64,000 nucleotides of DNA from assembly GCF_032854445.1 (NCBI RefSeq), contig NC_088303.1, positions 21,399,501 through 21,463,500 of the forward strand, in the 5' to 3' direction. The stretch comes from Liolophura sinensis (lineage: Eukaryota; Mollusca; Polyplacophora; Chitonida; Chitonidae). The stretch's first letter is position 1, and each line of letters begins with the position of its first letter. A model generated the notes under the pieces. The model was not told where the DNA came from. It was given only the letters and a program-made list of their open reading frames with translations, and made no database searches. Positions 1-13,313 of the stretch are shown piece after piece. Position numbers and translations under genes: made by a program.

Positions 1-2687
1 TGTCTTCACGTGAATTACACGATACACGGACTGCGGGAAGTATTCGGTTTAGAACTAGGTGTATGCCTGCTCCTTCCCCCCCCCCCCACCTCCCCTCCTT
101 TAGTATTCTTATTCCTTAAAAGCCTCATTTACTGATGCCTGAATGAAGGGACAAAAGCAAATGAAATAAAAATGACGTTTACTATCAGAAATAAACCCAT
201 ATCACGAGCGAGATAAACGAAACAAATCGTTACATCTTGTAAAATTATGAGGGCAGCCCTTATCTGAAAGTGCTCTTCGCCGATGGGCTGGAACTCGCTA
301 TAATGCCACAGACTGAAAATTAAAACGTCTCCAATCGTTTTATCTTACCATTGGTTGGTAACACCTCTCTGTCACCTCTTAAATATTACCAACACTGCAA
401 AGGTCTCAGATAGAGACGTTATTTTTTATTCTAACAATAGAGTTTAAATCTATATATGGAAAAATAAAAAATTGTCACCCACGGGTGTTGTAGATTATCT
501 CCTAGAACCATAACAAAGACTTGCAGCATAGAGAGTAAAACAAAATCAGCGACGAGAGTGTGATAGTTGACAAATTGTCACAAATAAACAGTGAAATCAG
601 ACCTCTTGTTAGGGGTTCCAACTGTTCATGTAAATACTTAAATAGTAGCAAACTGCATGTCATCTAATTTCATGAATCTGGAAGTAAAACAATCAAAATA
701 TGGAAATTGTTTTGCTTATATATATATATATATATATATTAGAGTAATATTTTTTGTATATACTTTTTACCCTGAGTGAAACTGTGGGATTTGTACCTTT
801 CAAATGGAAGAAGACTGTTACTCAGGCATTTTAAACAATAAGGTGCTTTAGACTGTTTGATGTAAAAATGCTGAAAAGTAGAATTATCAAAGGTTCTAAA
901 ATTTAAGAAAAAAGACATCAAATAATACAACCCTAGTTATTTCGGAAGAGGGGTGAAAACAGACGCAAACAATCACAGTCATTTTGTTCTGACATGCTTG
1001 GTAATCTTAAATATCAACTTGTTTTAATCTGGAGTTCTTACAAAGCCATGGGATACGCCATGTTGCAAAAACTGAAAAAAGATGTGCCATTCCTACCCCA
1101 CGGTCCTATGACTAACAGGCAAAATAGTGCCCGCGCGACGTCAGCGGTAACAGATGTTTCTCGATTTTCTCAATGTGCCCAATGTTTATTACTTCAAACT
1201 CCGATATCTCGGTTATGCAAAATCATCAAAACATAAAGATATGTTTTTCAAACTGTATGTGGCATATTTTATCGATGCATGTAAACATTTGATGTAGTGT
1301 TATCTTTTAAGAAAACATATACAGCCGAGAACATAGGGGAATTGGACATTAGGGTAAAAACTGACAGTGACAGCTTTAAGAAGTTGGCACGGCTTCCCAT
1401 TAATGTTTACTACTTTTTTCAAAAGTGTGGATCATTTGCTCATGTTATTACCCGACTATCACGAAAAGTAGCTTTGAAGAACATATATATGTACTAGATC
1501 ACTGTATCCGGATCCAACGTGATAAACATGTGTGAGTTATTGAAGTAAAATAACAACTTGCATTTCGTTTACGATATGGATATACCAGGGTTAAGCCACA
1601 TTTTGTCGTCACCCAAATATTTATAAACATGATTCGAATGAAAATATTACATACAAATATACATACATATATACGTCATTGGGCCACGCCATTTAATGGC
1701 AACAGCAGATGCGATCTGTGCCGTATCTAGTCTCAATGATGTAGAAGCTTGTCGTCACAAGTCCAGTTTGTTCCAAGCAGAAGTCTCTGGCATGAACGCT
1801 GTAGGCCTCCTTTCGATGTTGGTACTAGATTCAGAAATCCGATTTTTATACTAACGAAGTGAGAGATTTGTGTCACGTTATGTTTAGCTGTCCAGGGTGT
1901 GAAGGTTTAAAATTGTCTTTGGTATTTATAAAACATAATTCCTCAGAACATATTAATCTCCTTTTTATACGAAAAAACAAAATACATTTATTGTCCTAAA
2001 GATAAAAATATTTTCTTAAAGTATTTTGTGGCCACAACCAAATCAGAATACTTTAGCTAGTGACTTCATTTGGAGTTGTCAATCCTAGGTAATCATTTAC
2101 GTCCAGTTATCGTAGCTATTTCTATCGCACTGTTACATCAAGCCCTGTCGCCATTAGGTGAAGGCTCCACTGCTCTGAACACCCTGCCAATTGCTATGTA
2201 TGTCTCATCTGCATGAAAGGCATAGAAGTTTTGCAAAAAAGTAAGATCAACAATTTGATTTCTACCAACTAGACAAACAAATATGGAGCGAGGAGATTTA
2301 GTGAGCCTAAAGTTAAACAGTAAAAGGGCCCCATGCTAAACCTTTTAGATCCAACCGGATACCTATCTGGATTATCTTTTCATGTTTTCAAGGCGATTGA
2401 TCGGACAGGGCCCAACCGACCACCCATCTCTCTCCAAGTAAGGGCCAAAGTTGGGTGTTGGGGCTGAGGATCTCGCAAGACCAACACGCCTTCAGCCACC
2501 AGGATCCCGTCCTCGGAGACTACGGGTTGCAACCTCTCACATAAACCGAGAAGACGTGATCCCATTACATTCACCCCGTCCATACGGGAGAGCTTTAAGT
2601 TAATTGTTTTTTGCGACAAGCTTAACTAGAGGGCTGAGGTACTATTATTTTCACCCCGGAGACCGCGCAGGGGGAGAGATTACATGA
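1..2687. other. Unassigned AT-rich DNA, no gene seen
   Basis: I see no supported gene here. The stretch holds a poly-C run at 76-87 and a short TA run at about 717-739. Open frames are short, lack family motifs and are not repeated elsewhere in the window. The only frame with non-random-looking composition is listed separately (2380-2619, minus). Confidence 0.6.
2380..2619 (-). CDS. Possible coding fragment, unknown product
   Basis: An open frame of 79 codons lies on the minus strand just outside the 42-bp satellite. It is GC-richer than its surroundings and is rich in Leu, Val, Gly and Arg, with pieces such as LCERLQPVVSEDGILVAEGV that read more like protein than random AT-rich translation. 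I recognise no domain, signal peptide or membrane segment. No splice sites could be fixed with confidence. It could be an exon, a decayed transposon gene, or chance. Confidence 0.15.
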   Translation of the reverse strand: MSQKTINLKLSRMDGVNVMGSRLLGLCERLQPVVSEDGILVAEGVLVLRDPQPQHPTLALTWREMGGRLGPVRSIALKT

Positions 2688-2689
2688 TA

Positions 2690-4880
2690 ACAGATTATAT
2701 AGACAACAACACAGAGGGACATGTGTGCCACATATCTACACATTACAGCGCAGAGGGATATGCATACGAATAACAACACGGAGAAATAATATGACACGTT
2801 CGTACAGATACCAACACCGTGGGATATGTGTGCTACATGTAGAGGTGCTCAGATAACAACACGGAGAAATAATATGACACGTTCGTACAGATACCAACAC
2901 CGTGGGATATGTGTGCTGCATGTGCTCGGACAACAACAACTAGAGGCATATGTACAGTGTATGACACATGTGTACAAATAACAAGACGGATAGATTATAT
3001 AATACGTGTAAACGGACAACAACACAGAGGAATATGTGTGCCACATGCGCTCAGACAACAACACGGGGAGATAATGCGATACATGTGTACATGTACCAAC
3101 ACCGTGGGATACATGATACAAGTGAAAATATAACAACCCAGTGTGTGCCACATATGTACATCAGATAACAACACGGAGAGATATGTGTGCCACATATCTA
3201 CTTCAGATAACAACATACAGGGATATGTGTGCCACATATGTACATCAGATAACAACACCCAGGGATACATGGGCCGCATATGTACATCAGATAACAACAC
3301 ACTGGGATATGTGTGCCACATATGTACATCAGATAACAACACACAGGGATATGTAAGCCGCATGCGTACATCACATAACAACACACAGGGATATGTGTGC
3401 CACATATGTACATCAGACAATAACACGAATTGATATCTAAGCCGAATATGTACATCAGATAACAACAAACAGGAATATATGTGCCGCATATGTACATCAA
3501 ATAACAACACACAGGGATATGTGTGCCACATATGTACATCAGATAACAAAACACAGGGATATGTGAGCCGCATGCTTACATCAGATAACAACACACAGGG
3601 ATATGTGTGCCGCATGCGTACGTCACATAACAACACACAGGGATATGTGCGCCACATATGTACATCAGATAACAACACACGGATATGTGTGCCACATATG
3701 TACATCAGATAACAACACACAGTGATATGTGTACCACATATGTACATCAGATAACAAAACACAGGGATATGTGAGCCGCATGCTTACATCAGATAACAAC
3801 ACACAGTGATATGTGCGCCACATATGTACATCAGATAACAACACACAGGGATATGTGCGCCACTTATGTACATCAGATAACAACACACAGGGATATGTGA
3901 GCCGCATGCTTACATCAGATAACAACACACAGTGATATGTGCGCCACATATGTACATCAGACAACAACACCCAGGGATACATGAGCCGCATATGTACATC
4001 AGATAACAACACACAGTGATATGTGTGCCACATATGTACATCAGATAACAACACACAGGGATATGTGTGCCACATATGTACATCAGACAATAACACGCAG
4101 GATATCTAAGCCGCATATGTACATCAGATAACAACACACAGTGATATGTGTGCCACATATGTACATCAGATAACAACACACAGATATGTGCGCCGCATAT
4201 GTACATCAGATAACAACACACAGTGATATGTGCGCCACATATGTACATCAGATAACAACACACAGTGATATGTGCGCCACATATGTACATCAGATAACAA
4301 CACACGGATATGTGTGCCACATATGTACATCAGATAACAACACACAGTGATATGTGCACCACATATGTACATCAGATAACAACACACAGGGATATGTGTG
4401 CCACATATGTACATCAGATAACAAAACACAGGGATATGTGAGCCGCATGCGTACATCACATAACAACACACAGTGATATGTGTGCCACATATGTACATCA
4501 GATAACAACACACAGTGATATGTGCGCCACATATGTACATCAGATAACAACACACAGGGATATGTGTGCCACATATGTACAACAGATAACAACACACAGG
4601 GATATGTGTACCACCTATGTACATCTGATAACAACACACGGATATGTGTGCCACATATGTACATCAGATAACAACACACGGATATGTGTGCCACATATGT
4701 ACATCAGATAACAACACACAGGGATATGTGCGCCACTTATGTACATCAGATAACAACACACAGTGATATGTGTGCCACATCATATGATAAGTGTCTACAG
4801 ATAACAGTGCCCGGAGACATGTGTGCTGTGTATGTGCATCAGAAAACAACATTGAGGGATTATATGCTGTAATGGTACAG
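2690..4880. repeat. Tandem satellite array, 42-bp unit, about 50 copies
   Basis: A unit of about 42 bp built on CATATGTACATCAGATAACA followed by ACACACAGGGATATGTGTGC repeats without a break for about 2.2 kb. Units from about 3140 to 4790 are closely similar. Units at both edges are strongly diverged, as expected when unequal exchange homogenises the middle of an array. Variant units carrying GAGCCGCATGCTTACATC recur at about 3564, 3773 and 3898, close to multiples of 42, which hints at higher-order units. Some units are 2 to 3 bp shorter (ACACACGGATATG in place of ACACACAGGGATATG). The left edge also holds an ~85-bp direct duplication (about 2770 and 2855). Because 42 is divisible by 3, several frames on both strands stay open as 14-residue repeats; these are not genes. 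Confidence 0.95.
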
Positions 4881-5964
4881 ATATCAACATTGGCAGATAA
4901 AAATGTTAGAATAAGGTAAGCATTTATTTGTTTGATTGGTGTTATGCTCAAGAATATACGACGCCGGCCACTATTATAGTGAGCGGAAACTTCCTCTGTT
5001 TGTTACTAACCACGTGACGAATAAATATATTCATAATAATTTTCACAAGAAACACTTTTTAAATGTACAAAGATACAGGAGGGACACCCTTTTTGATATT
5101 TGCATCTTCTGATATCACGCCGTTTTGGCTTCACCTATTCGTTTGTGAAAAGAATTAGGATGTCGAATGAAGCTTTGCTTGTAAACATATGATATTAATA
5201 CAGTTGGAGTTCAGACAGCAATTGTATTTCTCTTCTTAGAGAGCCACTTAGGAGGTTTGGGAGAGCCATTTCTTTTTAAAAACTCGCCACGGTATGGCTG
5301 AAATATTGCCGATGTGGCGTTAAGCCATAATCATTCATTCTTTTTAAAAAGCATTATGCAGTCAAGCATTATGTTATCATTCAGCTCCCTGGCGAGGAGA
5401 TCGGGGGAAATAATTTCCCAACAGTATGCTGTAAAGATTGACGACATTCTGCACTACTGTTGCGCAAAATAGGTAGCTTATATTGAACTATAGGCTATAT
5501 GATAAACAAGACGATGCGTGTATGTTAGTTTTATCTTTTCCTATCAGGCAGACGAAGTAATTTAGTCGCAAGCGATTTAACCGGAAAGTGTTTAACAAAA
5601 ACAACTTTTCTGTCTCGACTTAAAGAGACGAGTATATCTCCAAGCTGGTTTATTCTCTACATTAATTTGAACGGGTGTGTGTTTTATAAACGTAAACTTA
5701 TGGTTTCTGTCCAGTTTTACAGTGATAAAATCGAGTCAATCTTCCAGGTTTCAGGTAAAAACCACCGTAATTTGGAGAAATGGGTCATTTGGATGAATTT
5801 TATCGTAAAATTCCCTGCTAAGAGATGAGTAATGGCTCAATGTACCGTATATCTTCACGACATTTTTATACAATATTTAGGCACTCATAAGAAAACAATA
5901 TGTGGGAGGGAAGTAACATCTGTACGAGTACTTCAGATACTACAGTATGTAACTGTAAGCCAAA
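4881..5964. other. Unassigned AT-rich DNA with a short SINE tail
   Basis: No gene is seen. The only recognisable piece is the SINE-type 3' tail listed at 5275-5341. Confidence 0.5.
5275..5341 (+). mobile_element. SINE 3' tail fragment
   Basis: The segment holds GGTATGGCTGAAATATTGCC followed by GATGTGGCGTTAAGCCATAA and a short ATTC repeat. Tails of this kind (a conserved stretch ending in GGCGTTAA or GACGTTAAA plus a short tandem end) close many molluscan SINEs. No tRNA-like head is visible upstream, so it is a 5'-truncated or very old copy. Confidence 0.5.
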
Positions 5965-6188
5965 TAAACGATCCATTCGCTAGATGCAAGCTGTTCTATT
6001 GATACACGTAACGTGCAAAAACTTGGTAATCCTTCCTGTGCTATCTATAAACACGGATATTGTAATTAAACGATCCATTCGCTAGATGCAAGCTGTTCTA
6101 TTGATACACGCAACGTGCAAAAACTTTAGTAATATCTTTACAAAGAAACGCCATTCCTTCCTGTGCTATCTATAAACACGGATATTGT
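5965..6188. repeat. Imperfect tandem duplication (~100 bp, two copies)
   Basis: Copy one (5965-6066) and copy two (6067-6188) share CGATCCATTCGCTAGATGCA and TCTATAAACACGGATATTGT almost exactly. The second copy carries an extra ~20 bp before CCTTCCTGTGCTATC. High identity suggests a fairly recent local duplication. No coding content is seen. Confidence 0.9.
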
Positions 6189-9100
6189 ATGCTGTAAATT
6201 TTCCTCTCAGTGTCCAGCTTTACTAGAATCAATACGAAAAGGACAGAAAACGGAGTTCCGCAAAAGCAATATATTCGGGTTATTTTAGATGAAACTGAAG
6301 ACAATGTCATCAAAAAAGGCATAGACGAAGAAAGTTTACACTTGGAAAGTGGAAATTCATGACCTAGACAAACCCAACAAATCAACAGCCAAGGTCTCGT
6401 CAATGCTCGGTTTCTGTTCCAGGAGAACAAAATGTGTGGCTTAAGCGAGGAGATTCGCTATAAGGAGTACAATGATCTATGTCTATGCAATACATGCTTT
6501 CCTTTAAAAGGTGGTAGCCTGTGTCAGAAAGACTAAAAGTTTAATTTTCTTTGAAGTCAGCATTAAATGTTGCTTTAGTTCACATCGTGCATCCATGAGT
6601 TTTGTACTGAGTCTCTCACAATATTACATGTATGCAGCATATGCAGAGAGCGGTTTTGCTCTACAGACGCGACTTGGTTATAGGTATCCAGATCAAGTCT
6701 GTGCTCAAGTATGCCAATATGGAGAAAGTCCGTTTACACGTGTTCTTACATAAAAAGCGTAACCTTGCGTTGGTGAATTAACGCAATTAATTTAAATAAT
6801 TGGTAAACTAAGAACAGAAATTACATAAATAAATTAATAAATAAAACACTGACATGGTGATATTTGGTATCTAGATCTAACCTGTTTACAGGTCTGACAG
6901 TTTTAAAATAAAATTTAAAATGGATATTATAAGATAACAAGTATTATTTGCTGAGCGAAAGTCATACAGTCGGTGAGGTTTATAGGAAGTGAAGATACAA
7001 GATCAATCATCTGAAACTAGGGTGCATTCTTTTTCACTGGAGGAACAATCCGAAGACATCGCGCAAAATACATATTTGAATGCTTAAGTAAACCGACCTT
7101 ACCTTGTCAAATCAGGAACCTGCACTCAGACCCTCTGGATAATTTTTGAGGTGGCTTGTATAAGTTGTCCACGACCCAAGGAGATGTAAATTTCGATTAT
7201 TGGCTGATGCACTCGATTCAGTCAGACTGTCACAATGTTCTCTCGCACGCTATCTACTGAAGGGGTTGTTGACCAGACACATGCAGCCAATGATGAGTGT
7301 ACCTCGGCCTTACTCCGATGCCGTGAGTCCAACTTCCATACACAGAGCATAGATCAACCTGTGCCTCATTAACATCTTGTCAGACTTACGAGCTGTGTGA
7401 GCGTTATCATATCCAACTGATATTTCTGTCGCTTGGAATATTTTCCCAGTGTTTCGAAAACCGTATCGCTGCTAGTATGGCAAATTTTGAACATCCATCA
7501 TCCGTGTAGACTACATGTTTCATGGACGCTAGAATGATTCCTTGTAGCGTTAGAAACCTGAAAGCATACTCACTCCGGTGGAATACAAAACTCTGTCCGT
7601 GCAACACAAGGCACTGTGATATACGGAGAGACATAAATCCAGCCACATTGCACTTCGCATGGTCGCTTTTAGTGTTTTTGTTCTTCAAGAAAATACATGG
7701 CAAACATGTAATTCATCGGATTATACCTCACCGAGTGCATTACCAAGGCCATAAAATTCCGATAATCCGTGGGTTCTGATTGAGAATACACCATGCTTGG
7801 AAACACAATTCACATCCCGTATTGTTCTCCCCCAGACTGTGCAGGCGAGCGCACAAAACCTGAGGCGGACATCTTGAAGACAAAAGACCGGAGACTTCAG
7901 CCTGACTCGGCAATACTTCAGATGTATCGTGACTATGCAACCCCAACGAAGTCATGTCCTTATACGCCTTCAATATCATTCATGGCCTTAGAACCAAATT
8001 ACTGTTTTTTTCACAGCTTTAATATTAAGGAGGGTCAAAAGCTGCAAATTTTTGGAGCTTTTTCAAATAAAAAATTGGTCATTTCGAGATCACGAACTTT
8101 CAAGAGCTTCAAGAGCTACAAAATGTATACATGTGTACATGTACATTTCCAAGACAAAAATTCATTTGAGAACAATTAAAATATCGCTTGTCTCATGTGC
8201 AAAAATTAAATGACAAAACAATTAACGGATGTTCACTAATACATAAAGGTACATTGCTGATAGGAGAGAGCGACATGGTTAAATCATGTGCTCCCTCCTT
8301 TAGAATATAGTCCTTGTCAGTGTTATCGAATCTTACCTTGCCATATGATGTGGGCTACACTTTTAAGACGTAATCTAAACGAAAATATCTCAAGTAATAA
8401 ATCAAGTCCTAAGTGCAATAATTTAATATTCAAAGAACAAGTATGATATGAGGAAGAATTTTGAGCACAAATGCTCTTTTTTTATTTGAAATAAACTGCT
8501 GTCCTAGTTATATTTGAAATAGCTAGTCCTATATTACCTCTCCTAGATAGGGACAAACCATGTTTCCATGTGCTTTCCTGAGAATTCAGCTTCTACATAG
8601 TTCGGTGCGATCTTATGGCGGGAAGTTTATCGAGTACATCGGGAAGGGCTGTGGTTTCCTGTTGGCTATCCTGTTATCCGTTATTTCTAGAAACTTCGGT
8701 CGTAGTCATAATAGAAAGATATTCTTAGGATAAGAGGTAAAACAGCAGACAAATAAATATATTAATATTTCCAGGATAATACACCGATCCTTTTTTCGTG
8801 TAAGCATTCTTTGTCTGCGCCTCTGGTAAAAATGGTCATTGGTTAATTAGATTTTCCAGTAATAGATAAAGAAAGCCGTTAATTTATCGTCACAAACGAG
8901 ACAAAGCCGCCATGCCCATGATCTAACATATGTCCACCTTTACTTCACTCGGATGTGGCGTCCTGGTAAACGGTGTCAAGGTTGATGTTCTACCAAAATT
9001 AAACCTGAATCTTTAAATATTAATGAGGTGTCTGTTTTAGTACGTGAGGACATCGCCGGCGCTTCGTTGTATAGGTTGTGAATTTGTCGATCTTGACATC

Positions 9101-9732
9101 AAAACCCCCTCAATACGTCCCTTAGGAAAGCTTGGTGGCCCTATGCATATTCAAGTTAAAGTGCTGTTTCTTGAGAAATCCGAATTTATTTGATCATGCA
9201 TAAAAAAAACTATTCCGTACAAGTTCATAATGTGATGTTCCGCGCTCGGTGGCGTACTGGAAAGGATGTACAAGTATGTCAAGTAAGAGTTACATTCGAG
9301 TCTCAATCCCGAGTCCTACAAATGGAAAATGGGAAACAATGTTACTGCCTCGCCTTACACTCTGCCGAAGAGAAATAGGACAAGGGTCGGTCGGACCGTT
9401 GTCTGTATAGAAAGTATTATTCAAAGTCTCAACAGTTAATCGAGATTTGGGAGTAATGTAAATGCACATATTTACTGACTCAAACTGAATGACATTGGAA
9501 CGTCGTGAAGTGCTTTATGGAAAGACTTTGCGGAAAGTTAAGTAGCATGCAGTCAAACTTTTGTGCATATAAAAGTACAAAAACTTCTCAGTCTTATTCT
9601 TTGATGACGTGAATGGTTTTAAACGCCAGCCTTCCTCTGGCCCAAGCGGGGTGAGTCCGGAAATTAAGTACCATGTATTCAAGCCTGTCGTGACGTCAAA
9701 GGTAATAGCTCTGAAAACATTTCTGTGACTGA
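6189..9732. other. Unassigned DNA, no gene seen
   Basis: About 3.5 kb without a recognisable gene, RNA or repeat. The longest frame (7793-8179, plus, 128 codons) has ordinary AT-rich composition, no family motif, and an overlapping frame on the other strand, so I do not call it. Old unrecognised repeats may be present. Confidence 0.5.
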
Positions 9733-10075
9733 GATCGCTTTGGTGGCCTAATTGTTAGAGCGTCCCTCTCGATGTCGAGATCAAACCCGGGTTGAGTCAT
9801 GTCAAGGACTTTAAGAAGACCACTTGCAGCTGCCTCCATTGGCACTCAGTGCTTAAAGGTTATATCAATAAATTAGGATGGTTGACTTCGCGTCAGTATA
9901 ATATGACTGGGTGGGGTGTCACGTCTGGTGCTTTCGGCATGATACTTCAGTTGTGGCAGCACTTTGGCAGCATGAACACGCCCTGCCACAAAAAGACACA
10001 ATATACGGACACACATTTAATTGCTCCTTGCCATCATCCATATTTTTTTTCGACTAGAAGTTCAGAGTAGTTCGC
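9733..10075 (+). mobile_element. tRNA-derived SINE, second family ('SINE-B'), near full length
   Basis: The 5' part looks like a tRNA-derived head, with an A-box-like GGTGGCCTAATTGTTAGAGCG and a B-box-like region near AGATCAAACCCGGGTTGAG. The body contains AGTATAATATGACTGGGTGG and GTGGCAGCACTTTGGCAGCA. The same body, diverged, occurs inverted near 24.4 kb and 63.6 kb, which supports a dispersed family. The tail is worn. SINEs carry no protein and depend on LINE machinery. Confidence 0.75.
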
Positions 10076-11379
10076 CCTTAGCTTCTCCCGTTCGAAAATA
10101 TATAACCTTGATGTCATTTGCGGCCACTGATGAAAAATACGCGAAAACAGAGGCTAAATAAGGAAAAATAAATCCATGTATGTCAAAACAATGGTTTTCT
10201 TTTTTTTTTCATTTTTGCCTGACATAATCACAGTTTGCTCACAGTTTTATCTTAGATTTAATAATTACTTTTCATAAATCCTTTAAAATACAGATTGCCT
10301 AGAGGTGAACATATCAACAATTTCTAGATCAGAGTAAGTCTTTGTGAATAGCAGAGTGCTAAAACTCTTGCCGACGTGTATTGTTCCTACCTTCAGTCCT
10401 AAATAAATGAAAACGTGTGTTTTCCGATAATTATTTTTTCTGATTTAGATGAGATAAAGCTTACGCATTTGCATTTGCAGTCATTGTGCTTTTATAGATA
10501 TGCAAGTGCTACATTTGTTCACTGAAGACAACGGCCACGCAGTGAACCAACAAACTAAGGGAAGCTCGCAGATAAGCTAATCATCTCTCCATGAGGTATT
10601 ATTATTGGTGGTCCTGATTGCTCACTCATAAAAGGTTGGCCGGAGACAGTGTCTGCTCAAAGGTGAGACATTCATCAATCAATCAGGCCATCAATTAATC
10701 AGGACGCAGATAAGCTGGTCAGACGGTACCAGTAATCACATTTTGTACAGAGGTATACATGTTCCTGTATTTTGAGCGGTGTTGTGGTTACAGCCCGACG
10801 AAGATTCTGTCACCTTGTCTGTATTAACCAATGAGAAAAGGGCAGACGCAGGTCTGGTACAACAGTCTGATCCACTTCGCCTAATTAACTAGAATGATGT
10901 GTGCATTGATAGTGAAAACGTGTCGGTGGACAGTCGTTAAGGATTAAGCTCGTCTAGAGACGAACATTGGTAATATCATCTCTCACCAGATGCAGTACAG
11001 AATCAGTCTACTGAATTCTGAATATATATGATCTCATTTATTATTGATGCACAAGTCAGATCTGCGACTGACGGCCACTGGTAAGGGTGGTATTATATCG
11101 AGGCCATTATCTTCTCGCTCTTGGACTAACGAGAACACTTGGATGATTATCCCTTTATTTCGATCACAAGTATGACCTAGTTTCCTCTATGTATCGTTAT
11201 GGTTATAACAGAAAAACACACCATTAATGTGCATGTACGTGTATATATATATATACGTGGTTTGACCTACTCTGCACAGACTTCTATGTTTGTTTTACTC
11301 ACTAGGGTTTAAAAGTCACTTTCAACATTGCTTCGGTCATATTAGACGGTGCCTCCTTGGATCAGACCGGACCCCATGT
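10076..11379. other. Unassigned AT-rich DNA
   Basis: No gene is seen. A short TA run lies at about 11242-11254. Around 10620-10730 there is faint similarity to about 21670-21760 (ACGCAGATAAGCTGG against ACGTAAATAAGCCGG), too weak to define a repeat. Confidence 0.5.
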
Positions 11380-11612
11380 TGATCGTGCTGCCTAACCGTA
11401 ACACCATACCAAGCTCATCGCTGTGAGTTCAAGTCCAGCTCATGCTGGCTTCTTCTCCGGCCATACGTGGGAAGGTCTGACAGCAACCTGCGGATAGGCG
11501 TAGGTTTCCCCCGGGCTCTGCCCTGTTTCCCTCCACCATAGAGCTGGCCGCCGTCGCATAAGTGAAATTTTCTTGAGTACGGCGTAAAACACCAATCAGA
11601 TAAATAAATATC
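11380..11612 (+). mobile_element. tRNA-derived SINE with conserved body (family N)
   Basis: A diverged copy of the main SINE family of this window. After a worn head it contains GTGAGTTCAAGTCCAGCTCA (B-box region), CCATACGTGGGAAGGTCTGA, CCCCCGGGCTCTGCCC and GAGTACGGCGTAAAACACCA, and ends in an AAATAAATA tail. The body matches what I remember of the deeply conserved Nin-DC type SINE domain of molluscs and other animals; that name is from memory. Confidence 0.9.
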
Positions 11613-12096
11613 GCCATATTTTTCTCTTCTGCCATATCGTTCAACTTTGCGAGTGGAGGTAAAGTCCTGGCTTTTTGGCAATTTACTCATTATCTTTCCA
11701 ACGCCAAATTCCTGGCAGGTAAGAGGTCGTCTCAGAAGACTTCACAAAACCGCCACAGGGGGCATTGCCGACAGTCTACGGCGATGGTTAGGACTTAAGC
11801 ACTTTACTAACTTAGCCAAGTTTCGGTGCAAGAAAGCCATGGGACAATTTATTATATGAGAGGCTGTTGATGGAGCGGAAATCTGCATGTGGGAGCGAAA
11901 AAACAGTCCAAGTGGCTTATAAATGTATTTTATATTTGATCTGGATAGTAATTTTCGACATTTGACCTGAGCATTCTGTGACAGGGATATCGATAAGGCA
12001 TGCCTGCTTACATCACTGAAATGGATTGCTGCTCGCATGATAGATGGACCTAACCCGATTATATACAAGGATCAAAATGACCAAGGGGTTATCATC
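11613..12096. other. Short unassigned spacer between SINEs
   Basis: No gene is recognised. A 70-codon frame at 11647-11859 (plus) is overlapped by an antisense frame and has no motif. Confidence 0.5.
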
Positions 12097-12335
12097 ACAT
12101 TTATATATTTATTTACTTATTTTTGGGTGTTTTACGTCGAACTCAAGCATATTTCACTTGTACCACGGCGACCAGCATTAAGACAAGGGGCAGAACCCAG
12201 GGGAAACCTCGACCATACGTTTCTGCATGGTAGACTTTCCCACCGGAGTCTAGAGCTCACAGAGATCGTTTTGGTGAGGGCTTACTGCGTCATTGTGCTG
12301 CGCAGGCAGGCTAACCACTAGGCCCCGGAGGCCAT
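12097..12335 (-). mobile_element. Family N SINE, near full length, diverged
   Basis: Read on the minus strand it has a worn tRNA-like head (around 12290-12335), the family body and the tail; on the plus strand the tail side shows GGGTGTTTTACGTCGAACTC and AAGCATATTTCACTTGTACC. It differs from the younger copies at many sites, so it is an old insertion. An open frame across it (12037-12321) is only a shadow. Confidence 0.9.
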
Positions 12336-12881
12336 TTCCCAAACGCCATCACACTGACGTTAACCGCCAAGCGAAAGAGAAAATTCTTGTCCTTTTTATT
12401 GGTTATGAAGTTTGAAGGAATTTTGTATACATGGCCCTTGATATGTTGAATTACCAAAATATATAAACTGAATTGTCTTTGCTGTCTGCACTAAACCGAT
12501 TTTCTTGTTTTTTGACATATACAATTGTCAGACTACCCTAAGAAGGCAAGTCATCCGTAATAAGCCATCTTCTGGCTATAAGGAAATCCTCATGCTTTTG
12601 TCAATATTGTATGACGTTAAAGGCCAGTTTCAATATTTCCAGTCAAGCCATTTTTTCAATATAAATCATGTAATACCAGTCTAACAATGCATGGGGAAAA
12701 ACTGGTTTTTTGACGCAAGTGATCCCAGCACCTCCGTCGTAGACTGGGAGAAAAACAACGTCGATCTCATGTCGGTGAAAGGTTAAACATACAAAAAGAC
12801 GTATTTAAACCCCTAAAACTCGTGACACGTTACATGAGTCACAGATGAAACAGAACAGAACACATCAATCTATTCACACGC
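12336..12881. other. Unassigned spacer
   Basis: No gene, RNA or repeat is recognised between the SINE and the 45-bp minisatellite. Confidence 0.5.
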
Positions 12882-13278
12882 TGAGTGACAAAAACAAGAC
12901 CTTAAGCCGGCCACAAGCTGTGACAGGCGAGAGAGTGCCGAAAGCCTGAAACTCGACACAAGCTTTGACAGACGAGACAATACCCAAAAGCTGAAGCTCC
13001 CCACAGATTGTGACAGACGAAGTAGGGCTGAAAGCCTGATGTTCACCACACGTTGTTACAGACGAGACAGTGCTGAAAGCTTGATGGTCACCACAAGTTG
13101 TGACAGAAGAAACAGTGCTGAAGGCCTGATGACCATTACTAGTTGTGACAGAAAAGACCATGCTGAAAGCTTGATGGCCACCACAAGTTGTGACAGACAA
13201 GAAAGTGCTGAAAGCCTGAAGTTCGACACAAGCTGAGACAGACGAAGCGGCACTGAAAGCCTGAAGCTCGACACAGAT

Positions 13279-13313
<35 letters not shown>

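Noticed and set aside
3140-4790. CRISPR-like array of regular repeats
   Set aside because: The repeats are head-to-tail without unique spacers and the sequence is clearly eukaryotic; it is a simple tandem satellite.
2736-4951. Many long overlapping frames on both strands with CYLMYICGTHIPV-type repeats
   Set aside because: They are translations of the 42-bp satellite. The period is divisible by 3 and the unit lacks stops in several frames on both strands, and no frame has a start, homology or one preferred phase.
7793-8179. 128-codon plus frame
   Set aside because: No recognisable domain, ends in low-complexity SFKSFKSYK, and an antisense frame overlaps its 5' part. I could not support it as a gene.
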